NCBI GenBank assembly: GCA_946803715.1
Contig: CAMPET010000020.1
Location: 359,273 to 400,786, forward strand
DNA length: 41,514 bases
Source: Beroe ovata
Lineage: Eukaryota > Ctenophora > Nuda > Beroida > Beroidae
Direction of reading: 5' to 3'
The notes beneath the pieces were generated by a model. The model ran no database searches. It had not been told where the DNA came from and worked only from the letters and a program-made list of their open reading frames with translations. Below, piece by piece: positions 1 to 10,900 of the stretch (the stretch's first letter is position 1; the number at the start of each line of letters is the position of its first letter). A program made the position numbers and the translations under genes.

Positions 1-26
1 TTTTACTTTTTTATATATATTTTTTT

Positions 27-30
<4 letters not shown>

Positions 31-88
<58 letters not shown>
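31..88. repeat. (TG)n microsatellite
   Basis: A perfect TG dinucleotide run follows a T-rich stretch and then decays into GTATGAGTGT units. The His-Thr open frame on the opposite strand is only the repeat read in translation and is not a gene. Confidence 0.95.
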
Positions 89-91
<3 letters not shown>

Positions 92-255
92 ATGAGTGTG
101 CGTATGAGTGTATGGATAGTCCGCAAACTGTACAAGCTTGATGAAGATGTTTATTCCAATTATCAGTCGATGATATCGATTATCTTGAATTGAACACCTA
201 CGCAAATCGAGTATTGAAAATCAATTAATCATCGCAGCCCATAGCAACTGATAAA

Positions 256-1659
256 TTATGACTTAGATGAAGCATCTGCTCTTAAATTCATCCGGATGTA
301 GATGATACAGTGAGTCTGGGAAATTGTACTTTCAATACACGATATTCCTATCATGACTTGCCTACAGAGATAGTTAGTCAATTGCCATAGGTAGTGTACA
401 TAATACTTGTGGTTTATAGTGTATGGAGCATATTTCTAGCATATACCACACTTACACAACGGCCATGCAGTGGATTGGAGTGTTAATAACGTATGAGAGG
501 TTATTAGCATAGTGCCCTGGAGATAGTATGTCTGTGCCTGTGTGTGTGTCTGTGTAGTGTTGTGACATTTGGAACACCCGACTATGTGCTTCAAATTCAC
601 TTAGATATCATTTAACCGGTTTTAATAAAAGATCAATTTACAGTAGCAACAAAATACACAATGTTTATTCGCGGCAAGAGCTCACAAGTCTAGGAAAGAT
701 ACTCACTGGTAGGTCGCACTAGGGCAGACACTGTGGCTGAGAGAGTGCTATCTGAGAATTCGAAGGAGCAAGTGTAGTATCCGGTTGATTGCAAGTTCTT
801 TATGCTCAGGTAGGTAACTTGGGATGTGTATTGGAAGTCCTCAACTCTGGTAAGAGTAATGTCAGCCCCATCAATTTCATCCTGTCTAGCATAATTTCAC
901 TGGATACCTACTATATCATTACCTGCTTGTTACTACAGTACCATCAGTGGCTGTATTGGATTTAGAATCAAGTAAGTCTGAAAAAGTGCTAGAGGACCAT
1001 TTAATCTGTGTTGGTTTTTTGGTAGATGTTGTCACTAAAGTACAAGACACTTCACAATTTTCCTTGCACAATGAGTTTGAGATTCCTGCTATAGCTGAAA
1101 ATAAATTTGTTCTATTAGTGCTTGGTAGAGCTTCAGCAAAGGATTCACTTCATTTACTCTATGTCTTTTAACCCAACAATTGGTAACTTCACAAACTTAC
1201 AGGCAACAATAACTTCAAATTCTGCTGATGAAGAATCTTTGGTACATGTAAATGTTGTTGTTGCTTTTAATGTATTGATGGTCAATACTGTGTCTGCTAT
1301 ATTTTGATCTAAATATAAAATCTTGTTACTTTCTACCAGGCATATTATTCAATGGAAGAGTGAAGAATGACTAAAACTCATTACCAATCATTGTCATGAA
1401 AACAAAGCTTACCACCGCTGATTCCACCACTCCATGTTACACCTGTATTACCATTACAAGTCAAGGTAACAGCTTCTCCATATAATACAATACTTTTACC
1501 AGTAATAGTCAATCCAGCACTGTATCCTGCATTATAAGGTTTATGTTGCCTAGTTATGTGAATAATTGCAGGATAATGCAGAAGTTATGACCATATACAA
1601 TTAAAAAACAACCTACCATATTGAAGGACTGATAATAAGAAGGGTAAGATAAGTACCAT
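256..1659 (-). CDS. Small secreted immunoglobulin-domain protein (spliced)
   Basis: Chain of exons on the minus strand: 1659-1617, 1526-1413, 1308-1201, 1094-923, 885-707, then less certain 537-456 and 361-256 (TAA). All junctions are GT-AG and the phases agree through to the stop, giving about 267 residues. Exon 1 encodes a hydrophobic signal peptide starting MVLILPFLLSVL. Two Ig-like domains follow. Domain 1 has LTCNG, a Trp (VTW) and FTCTK. Domain 2 has EVSCTL, IKW and the classic strand-F signature LQSTGYYTC. The first five exons are well supported; the last two only by open phase, acceptor and donor. No transmembrane segment is visible, so it reads as secreted, but a membrane exon could lie beyond the window. 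No orthologue is recognised; a cell-surface or recognition role is inference. The intron at 922-886 would be only 37 bp. Confidence 0.6.
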
Positions 1660-2289
1660 GATATGCACATTATAATGCCTAGTCACAAATCATTACATGA
1701 CTCCTGGGATGTGCATTGTGTGAGCACATATTTACAAGAAGGCGGATCAACAAGTTATTACAGCTGAGAATGTTAATAGGAGTGTTGGAGAAGAGATCAC
1801 CCCTCACATGGGCTTTGTATAAACTTATGAATGACAATTCTTAATTTGCAAAGCTGTGTTACCATGAGTAGTACAACATCAGTGAATATAAATACGTTCA
1901 TAGATACATGAACTCCATAAAGAAGGTAGAAAATGAATGGAATTAATTTTTCAGTTATGAGTAGGGAAAAAATGAAGCAATTGTACTGAGCTGTAGTATA
2001 GCTCATGGCCTAACTGTAGCGTTGTCGCGCATGCTATTTCATAAATTTTCCTGAATCGTGTGAAGCAGCACGCATTTCTATTGATTGAAATTGCTGTTCA
2101 TGAAAACGGCGCGGGATGGACTTTGCGCGCCGCGCGAGCATAAATTAAAGTATCGCGCGCAGTTATACTTATACATTTATACAATCCAATTCATGGTTAT
2201 TACATGCTTTGTAGTTGTAGGTGTTTTCCGTTCCCTATACACTATACAGTCGGCGCCGCGCAATTATTATTTCCGCCCGACGGGATACA

Positions 2290-2670
2290 ATCCCGCCAGC
2301 AATGTTTTTGCGCTGCGTGACCCAAATGCCAAATACTCCAGCTCCGCGCGCGCGCAGCCGCACTGCGCGTCTCCGTGGTTTGGAGAGTCTCCTTTCGAAT
2401 CTACGACTTTTCAATTCACTGAGTAGAATCGGGGCGCGCGGTGCAACGTGTGCACAGCCAGCAAGGGTAGAAAGAAATTTAACAATTACGTGCTTTAGAG
2501 TCAAATATTGCAATTGTGCGCGGCGCGCGCGGCATCAGGATTCAGATATATACCAAGCTGCGTTATTTTGCGTTTTAATTGTTTGTTGTCGGATCACTGA
2601 ATTTATTTGAGCTCTGTTTATCGCGCGCGCGAGAAACAGAGGCCTCAGATGAAATCTGACAACGTTATCA
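2290..2670 (+). repeat. GC-rich foldback-type repeat, copy A
   Basis: This CpG-dense segment shares a core with copies near 19.69-19.80 and 20.10-20.20 kb in the opposite orientation. Shared landmarks in order are GCTGCGTGACCCAAAT, a CGCGTCTCCG block, CTACGACTTTTCA, GAGTAG, and CAACGTGTGCAC. It ends near a GCGAGAAACA motif followed by AATCTGACAAC, which is also seen at 20.24-20.28 kb. No coding capacity is recognised. It is most likely a non-autonomous mobile element family of the MITE or foldback type; that class assignment is inference. Confidence 0.6.
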
Positions 2671-2758
2671 AAGCAATGCAATCAAGCAATATACTGTTTT
2701 TCAGTTATTTCAATGCGGGTAGTAAGGAATGATTGAATATTTTATAATGAAATGTCTA

Positions 2759-2956
2759 ATAATGAATATTTAAGCTTTTTTATCTGACTTTTCATTAACT
2801 TAAACTAAGCTCTANATCCCCTCTATATTCAAAAGTTACACAAATCGCTGTGTCGGGCTTTGTACACGGGAATTGGCAAACACCTGAAGTGGACATACAA
2901 CAATGAATATTTCAGCTTTATTATCTGACTTTTTGTTAACTTAAACTAAGCTCTAG
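2759..2956 (+). repeat. Imperfect direct repeat, about 55 bp, 143 bp apart
   Basis: Positions 2759-2813 and 2902-2956 share AATGAATATTT, AGCTTT, TTATCTGACTTTT and TTAACTTAAACTAAGCTCTA with few changes. The unit between them is unrelated to known genes here. It probably represents two copies of a tandem or mobile repeat. Confidence 0.75.
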
Positions 2957-3116
2957 TTGTTTGAGTGCTTTGCGTATTGTATTTCTTTTTGCATATTTAT
3001 TTTGAGTCATGTTATGGTTGTCAATTACTCCTCTCCTAGAAAATACCAATGACGCATTTTGTATACATGTGATGCTTTATAAATAAAGTGCCTCTTCTTT
3101 TTTCAAGGTCCTCACC

Positions 3117-3852
3117 ATGGCCAATCTGCACAATTCAGACCAGAATGAGAGGATGGAAAGGCTTGTTCAAATTAGCAGTTTAGTGGGAAATTTTCTCCTT
3201 AAAGGTTACAAGATGTTAGCTGATGAATGTGAGACATGTCAGACAGTCTTGCTAGAGGTTGGCTTGACTTATCCATGCTTAGCTTAAATGAAGATTACCT
3301 TGTACTGATCTAGCTATGATAGCTTCAATTCCTCACAGGATCGACAGAACAAGAGACTCTGTGTTGGATGTGATATTGTTGATAAGACTCCAGACAATGA
3401 GAAACCTTCTGATGCCCCCTCTACAGTATTAATCAGAGACATCCCTGCTGGCATGAGCAGGGAGCAGTTGTACGCAACACTCTCAGAACAAACCTCTTCT
3501 AGGAATACTGAGGTCAGACGTACTCCTTCCCCACCACCTCGACTTATACAAGCTGCTTCAGTAGCAGTTACTGGTCAGTTGACTTGCAGTTCCTATTCTA
3601 CTTTGGGCTATGAAGTTATGTCTTTCTTCAAGCCTTGATCCACTTACTATCATCATTGTGTTCTCAGGTCAAACATCAGTACAGAGACAATCCAAGCCTT
3701 CTGCCTCAGAGGCTGTCAGTGACACAATAGTTGCGCTTTGTCAGGCAATTCAAAATGCTGACCACTCTAACTTGCTTGTCAGTGCCAGAATCAAAGAGTA
3801 TGCAGAAACAATTGTTATTTTGAGCAAAGCATTTCCTGATAGTTTCATATGA
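3117..3852 (+). CDS. ZNRD2: ZNRD2 / SSSCA1-like zinc-ribbon protein
   Basis: Three exons: 3117-3257, 3339-3573, 3668-3852, giving 186 residues. The N-terminal helix (RLVQISSLVGNFLLKGYKML) matches the family hallmark, in which a leucine-rich helix precedes the zinc ribbon. Zinc ligands are Cys38 and Cys41 (CETC) and Cys55 and Cys58 (CVGC), split by intron 1. A Ser/Pro-rich linker leads to a C-terminal helical segment (about 140-183, with VALCQAIQNA and AETIVILSKAF) like the second conserved block of human SSSCA1. The family is a small autoantigen (p27) whose molecular role is poorly known; centromere and tankyrase links have been proposed. The start is the first ATG, 9 nt after an acceptor-like AG. 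INPP4 begins 183 bp downstream on the same strand. Confidence 0.85.
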
Positions 3853-4035
3853 TTTTCCTCAGCACATCTGCTATGTGTTTTTGAACCACAATTGATATTT
3901 GACACATTCTTCTAGCTTGATTTCTCTTACTTAGATGTGTATGTGATTCTATACTGAGCAGTGTTATAACTGTGATATTCATCCCATACATCCTACTAAA
4001 ATCAATGATCCTTAAAGTTGAGATGAGTAGAAGTC

Positions 4036-7000
4036 ATGAAGGTGAACCACAAGGAGCTAGCACCTCTATTGCAGCGTAATGGACTGATATCTGGCTGGTT
4101 TTACCTGAGTGCATATGATTTCTCCAATGAGAAGAGAAGCTCTGACGTGGGACAGTATGTCAGAAGATGGATCTTCTTGGAGAACAACATTTTATTGGTG
4201 TCAAAGCATGAACATGGTAAGGAAATTCAACATCGACCAGTCCAGTTTTTATTTAAATGTCATTTCTTAACCAAAATATAAGTTATACGCTACGTGCTTG
4301 CTCAGTCATCAGTTGACTGAGACCAGCAAACCCATCTTCGTTAGGTACCTCTGTGGAAACTGTTTTGATTTTAGAGGACTACTCGGCTGAGATTTGTCAG
4401 AGTCAACACCACGGTTATGGGATTAAACTCCACTTTGGCGATGACTCAGGTAATTATCTCACCACCTCTGTTATCAACTTAAACCGTGAACAAAAGTTCA
4501 CGGTTTAATTAGCAGTGATTATCACACACTCCACGAAATATTGACTCCTAGATTATCACATGTACTGCTCGTCAAAAGAAGTGGCTGAACAGTGGTTGGA
4601 TGCAATCAGGAATTGCAGCTACATGTCTCTGTACCGTAAATGGAAGGACTTGCAGGTAATCGACCGAAACAACATTACTTTTGTTGACAAAAAATCACCT
4701 TATCAAAATTTGGAATACTGAAGTAACTTCCCTGAAACGTCGCTATCTGATCCAATCATCCAATGTTTGGATCCCAAATTTCAATTTCTCAGGAGGAATT
4801 CAACACTCTTCTAGCTCGGCAGAGTAGGATTTCCAAATGCTTCCAGTCTCATGATTTACTCCTACCAAATGATTCAACGCGAGAGGTTTAGCATTATGTG
4901 CGTATAACATATTCTCTTTCCCACAATCTAGCATTGGAAATTGGCATATGTCGTTGATGTGTCGTGACGTATATTCTCTGTTTGAGAATCATCATATCTT
5001 CTACTACTCAGTACCCACCCGTCTTCTGTATGAGTCCAACACCTCGTTCTCCCGGCCAGGTTATTGTATCGTGTCAGCTGCCCCTAAACTCGCCCACTCA
5101 CAACACATTTGCCTCGGTTCTCGTGGAACAAGGCGATTCCTGGTACTTGTGGTATCAAACGGAAAATGTGGACCACACCCTCTCCCCTTACTACGCTAAG
5201 ACCTTCCTCTTCGAGCTCAGTTCAACTCTAAACGAAGAAACGAAGCTCAAGTTCTGCATAAACAATATCAACACAAGCACTGTTCTGGGCTATGTGATCA
5301 CAAACCTAAAGACAATACAAGCCGCTGGTGATAACAAGTTTGTTGCCGCACTGAAAGACGATCTGGGGAATGATAATGTGGGTGAAATTACTCTCGAATC
5401 GTCGAGTGGATTTGTACCCACTTCACACAACTCATTGCTCGTCATGGTCAGGAACTATTCAAACCTGAAACTCGACTGTCACCGAGGCTTCGTGTTCCTG
5501 ACAAACCATGGGAAAATGCACGTGTCAGAGCAACTTTGGGATCACAAAGCCACCATCTCCTTCCCCCTTGCTTACATCAACTTTCTCCTTGCAAAGAAGG
5601 AGAATATTCTCAGTTCCTACGAGGAGTTCACCACGTTGGATCCCATGTACAATCCTGTCATAACCCAGATGATAGCACACCACGAAGCCTCGCTGAGAGA
5701 TCTCATGGATGCAAAGGAGTTCCTGCTTAACTACGACGGACCTCTGTACCGTAAGAGTGTCCAGAAAAAGGAGCGAGAGTGGCAGTATTGTCCGGTAAAC
5801 TTGGCGGTGTATGCGGTGGGCGTGTCTGAGGAGGAGGGGGATGAAACTAACTATTTCACTACGACTGTGGGGGCGTTCACTTCCCATGGGATTGGGTACA
5901 AATACTCCATTCACTCAGCTCTGACTGATCTACAGAGAACGAGTGTTCACTCCGCGAAACATGACGGAATTATGAAGTCGATCAACATGCTGTTCCGGAT
6001 ATGGATGGATATTGAACAGTACAAGCAGACTGTTATCGATAGTATCGCGTTGGAAAACACCAATCTGTATGACCTTGCTGTCGGACTGACCACCAAAATC
6101 TCCGATCTCACTGATTTTTGCAAGAGTTCCGATGTTCTGATGGGTGTTAGACTGATGGAGCAAAGCGAAGCCGTGACATTCCGATCGGTGAAGGAGCGAC
6201 TTTGGTCTGCTCCTGAAAAGGACTACGTGTGGGATGGAGAGAGGTACAGGGTCAAATCCACCTCGTCTCTCACCTCGAGGTCAAGCTCACGAGCATCTAC
6301 CAAACACGAGACAGAAACAGCTATCACGGTGGGAATCACAAACTTCATTGTGTCGGTTGAGAAGAAGAGTCCGGCTGTAGGACGGGATATGTTGAAAATG
6401 CTAGCGTCGCTGGAACCTCTCGTCACTCAATCTAGGCAGGGGCTCATGTTTATGTTGTTGTTGGAAGAGAATAGGCTGTTCAGCGCCCACTCTTACCCTG
6501 ATTTAGAGTCCAGGATGAGTCATGCGTTTTCCCAGGCTCTAACAGCGACTTACTCAGCGTTTTTTATGACGATCCTCGATGCGTTTATCAACGAGGACGA
6601 AGTTTATTTCGATATTCTGAGTCAGACAGGTTTCCTGATTCAGTTTCAATCCCTCCTCAGCACCCATGGAAGCGAGCTGGTTATGCTGGAAGATCATTGG
6701 ATGGTTATCACTTGTCTCAACCAGTGTAACTTCATCCTAACACCCAGTGAATTTGGCGAGTTCTCCCTTACCGGACTGCCGTACAAAGTCTCCATTTCCT
6801 TCGGAGTTGGGAATGAGTTGTGGAGAATGTTGCCACCCGGACTCAAAGACGGGAAACCCATCCCGATAACTGCCATGTTATTTACTAAGGGAGTAAACGA
6901 GCAACAAATGCTGGCTGAGAAAGTTGGAACTAACGAGATGGAACACAGAGTTAACTTGGACGGTTTGTGTAAACTGGAAGTGTACTTTATGATGTTCAAA

Positions 7001-7414
7001 GAGTACGCCACACAGAATGACATCGGTATAGATTTACCGAAACTAGATGTCCTCATGGGCACCATTTCCAAACACACACGTGCACATATCTACAAGGATG
7101 TCAAGGTTCTCGTGGCAGTTGACGAGATTGTACGTGTAATGCGGGGTGCACGTGTAACCTCGTGTAAATCGGCTAAAGACCGCACGGCAATGTCCGTAAC
7201 GTACGAAACCGTGTCGGCGCTAACGCGTCATCACGAGCTCCTTGGTACAGGCGAGGGTAACGCGTTAGATGCGTTACGGAGTCACGGGGTGAGACCGCTC
7301 AATTGTAAGAAAAACACGGGATCGAGTAAGTATGCGTTTAACGGGATTCAGTTGAAAATCTTGCCGAAGGAGTACCGACCCCCGATAGGGACTTACGGAG
7401 GAAAAATAACGTAA
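4036..7414 (+). CDS. INPP4: Inositol polyphosphate 4-phosphatase with N-terminal PH domain
   Basis: Five exons: 4036-4216, 4345-4449, 4552-4655, 4793-4885, 5012-7414; all phases agree, giving 961 residues. It removes the 4-phosphate of PtdIns(3,4)P2 in PI3K/Akt signalling at membranes. Residues about 13-120, coded by exons 1-3, look like a PH domain (SGWFYL, RRWIFLENNILLV, and terminal EQWLDAI). A C2-like segment follows at about 165-280. The C-terminal phosphatase carries the CX5R loop CKSAKDR at 879-885 within SCKSAKDRTAMSV, and ends GSSKYAFN...YRPPIGTYG like human INPP4A/B. The large last exon has an alternative frame upstream of 5012 with a stop, so the acceptor at 5010-5011 is required. 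Vertebrate INPP4 starts with C2 rather than PH, so the PH front is notable. It cannot be resolved to the A or B paralogue. Confidence 0.93.
4479..4508. repeat. Perfect 13-bp inverted repeat in INPP4 intron 2
   Basis: TTAAACCGTGAAC at 4479-4491, loop AAAA, then its exact complement at 4496-4508. It would form a tight hairpin in the pre-mRNA 43 nt upstream of the exon 3 acceptor. No coding role. Confidence 0.9.
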
Positions 7415-7961
7415 TTAAATATCTGTTTGCAGTTGTGGAGATAGGGATCATCTAGCTGTTTATAACATTTTCAAAGAGACAGGATGTGATCAAACGTCAT
7501 ATTGTAAACTGAGCATCCGATTGTTTGATTGATATTAGAATTTCCATCGTTTATTATATTTTGATCATTTGTGTATGTATGTACTATGTATGTATGTCTA
7601 TTGTACTCATTGATTTACTTATGTTATCGGAAGATATGAATCTGTCAGGAACTGTACTGGGTTTACAATTGTGAGTGAGGCAGTTCATGTGGTAATATCA
7701 AGCTAACATTCATTCTGTGTAATAAGTTATCATTATGTTGCCGTATTTTGTGTTTTAGCTGTGAATTTTACTTACTAAACTGTGTTTTTACTGTAATCAT
7801 GAGTACATATTGAAGATAACGCGACACGCGCTGTTATGAGGTCTGGTTACTCGTGTGGTTCAAGGGCAGTCAAAGTTATTGAATTCTTTCGTTTAGTAAC
7901 TCCTCTGAGACTTTTGTTTTTGTATCACATCACTGTTGACACCTTGACACCGTTATTTAGG
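7415..7961. other. INPP4 3' region / EIF2A upstream
   Basis: AT-rich with short (GTAT)n runs near 7572-7600. I see no gene. It should hold the INPP4 3' UTR and the EIF2A promoter or 5' UTR. A CGTTATTTAG acceptor-like string ends one base before the EIF2A ATG. Confidence 0.5.
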
Positions 7962-10900
7962 ATGGCGGGGTTCATTGTTCGAGGGTCGCAAGGTGTCAAG
8001 AAATACAACTATCCGGGCTGTGAAGTAGTACCAAGCGTGTTTGAAACTGAAAAGAGATGCTCAGGGGTTAGTATACCACTTACTTACACCACTTTCAGTA
8101 CTTATCTTATAAACTCACCTAGAACCCAAGCTAGCAGATCTGGGAGTTGGATATATAACATTTTTTTGTCTAACTTGAGGTTCGAAGTCACATGACACAC
8201 AGCTCCTCAGGGAAGCGAAATAGGGTCATAATTCGATCAGGAATCGATTCAGCGTGCGAAAATACATAGGAATCCATGGTATTTGCATGCATATTGAGCA
8301 AAAAAAAATTTCGTCGAATTTCTGATTGGCAGAAAGTGAAGTGAGTGATCCCACACTTTTATACTTCGATTTCGAAGGTCTCTACTGATGTCTTTACTGG
8401 CACTTAGAACGATAATTTTTCATCAAATCATCTCCCCTACTATTAAACTACAAGGATCAACCCTTTCAACGATCATATAAAGTTCATACTCGCCGTGAAT
8501 TTACGCCCAAATCACGATTTCAAACCCGTGGGAAGCAATCACCTCAAAAACGCGAAAATCAATGGGACACACTAATACCAAAAAACCGCCGAGAGAATTT
8601 TTCCATGAAGCAAGCTGAAAATAAGTGTCTCTGGCCTATTTTTTGACGTAGAATCCGAATCCGAAGGAATTTTTGAGCTATCTCAATAAGAAGCCGGTGA
8701 AAATTACGATTTCTTCTGGGATGCGAGGCTCGAAGTCACATGACACACAGCTCCTCAGGAAAGCGAAATAGGGTCAAAATTCGACCGGGAATCGATTCAG
8801 CGTGCGAAAATACATAGGAATCAATGGTATTTGCATGCATATTGAGCAAAAAAATTTCGTCGAATTTCTGATCGGCAGAAAGTGAAGTGAGTGATCCCAC
8901 ACTTTTATGCTTCGATTTCGAAGGTCTCTAGTGAAGTCTTTACTAGCACTTAGAACAATAATTTTTCATCAAATCATCTCTCCTACTATCAGACTACAAG
9001 TGTCAACCCTTTCAACGATCACATAAAGTTCATTCTCGCCGTGAGACCACGCCCAAATCACGATTTCAAACTTGTGGGAAGCAATCACTTCAAAAACGTA
9101 AAAATCAATGGGACACACTTATACCAAAAAACGGCCGAGAACATTTTTTCAGGAAGCAAGCTGAACATAAGTGTTTCTGGCCTAGTTTTTGACGTAGAAT
9201 CCGAATCCGAAGGAATTTTTGTGCTAGCTCATCGGGAAATTGGGAAAAAATACAAATCTATTCTCAGACTTGATATTTGCATAACACACAGTTACTGTTC
9301 TATGGGTCTCCCTTAGATCTTGGACCAAAATGTCGTCTCTACCCACAGGTTGCTATGTCAAGGGACGGAGCATATATTGCAGTGTGTAATGGTGTAGAAA
9401 CAACAGTCTATGATGTCAATGTAAGTATCGATATTCAATCTCTAGGTGATGCGTCCGGAATTGGACTTATGATAAAACGTCAACTTCATGTGCCATTTTG
9501 TGACAAATCATGAGTTATTGACAGCATATACGGAGCGCGCGACACTATTCTGTCTTGACTATTGGCGCTGAAGTCGCGCGCGTTTGATAAATGCCGCGCG
9601 CGAAAGTTGGTCGTGGAACACGATTACGCCGCGTTCGCGACAGCGCCGTTTTTTCACGATGATCACGTGATTTATCCTCCCAGAAAAACACAGTTGTCAC
9701 GACACTGTCCCGATCTCGAACCATGCAAATGCTGTTTTCCCCTCGAAACACTCATGTTGTCACATGGAGGCAGTATGAAGTTAGTGAGGAATTCCCAGAG
9801 AACACGCCAAATGTTGAAATATGGAAACTAGATGGGGGAGAGGAGGTATGGAAATCAAAATCCGGATTTCTGACATATCATGCCGCATTCCCTTCTCACA
9901 ATTTGGTATTTTGTTATGCTGTTTTCCCTTTTTAAACTCAAAATCTCTACTAATTCTCCTCACACACTAATCATTCCCAGCAAGAGAAGCCGGTTTATGG
10001 TTTTGTGAAGCGGGGTGCGTCGCAGTGGGAACCTATCTGGACCGATGATGAGTTCACGTGTGCCCGGGTGTGCAATGCAGAGATCCAGTTTTTCGAGAAC
10101 AACGACTTTTCTACCGTCGCGAAAAGGTGTGTGCAAAAATGTATTCCAATGAGTTGATCCCTCACGATAGAAAGATTTTAATCACACGGCATATTCCCAG
10201 ATTGCAGCGCGACAAAGTGGCCGGAGCATTCATCCCTCCCGGCTGTGACCCTTATTATGTGGCCCTCTATGTGCCGTCCATAAAGGGCGCCCACGCGTAC
10301 GTCCAGTTCTACCAATACGGTGTATTTGAGAAAACAGGTCAGTCTCAGACATTGAAGAAACAATTCTATTGATAGCAGTCAGCTATCAGCACACTTTCAA
10401 AGTACTCAACCGCTATGTTTCCCCCATATAGCTGTTATCGCTCATCGTAGCTTCATGCAAGTAGACAACGTCAGCATGAAGTTCAGTACATCAGGAAAGA
10501 ATGGGATTATAAAAGCGGCCTGTGATGTTGATAAGAGCGGAACAACGTGAGTAATATCAAATTTTTCCGCAATTTTTGTGAAGATTATCAGAAAACTTGT
10601 GATTTCTCTCTGTGTTCAGTTCCTGTGGTAGGAAGTTACACCACAACTAACAACTGATTATAATAGCCGGAGTTTCCATCACATGATCCATTGCAGATAC
10701 TACGGTCAGATGATGCTTTACTTCATAAGTACGAGTGGGGACAGTAACCAGGTGACCCTCAACAAGAAGGGCCCCGTCTACTCTGTAGAGTGGGTCCCCA
10801 GGAAGGAAGAGTTCATTGTTCTGTACGGATTCATGCCTTGCAGGTATCCAGCCGAAATTCCCCCTTCCCCTTCTTCACTCGTTCGCCCCTTAATCTCACT

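Larger units (their letters stand above)
1660..3116. other. Spacer upstream of Ig gene and ZNRD2, repeat-rich
   Basis: No convincing gene. It lies between two divergently oriented genes and contains a GC-rich repeat (about 2290-2670) and an imperfect direct repeat (2759-2956). The short frames crossing 2085-2610 follow the GC-rich repeat and have no splice or domain support. One N is present at 2814. The 3' end carries a pyrimidine tract and AG at 3106-3107, just before the ZNRD2 start. Confidence 0.6.

Noticed and set aside
11-205. His-Thr repeat protein frame
   Set aside because: Translation of the (TG)n microsatellite; no gene context.
1797-2006. 69-residue hydrophobic minus frame
   Set aside because: No splice sites, domain or start context; AT-rich chance frame beyond the 5' end of the Ig gene.
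2221-2610. Arg/Ala-rich frames on both strands
   Set aside because: They follow the GC-rich repeat whose other copies do not keep the frames.
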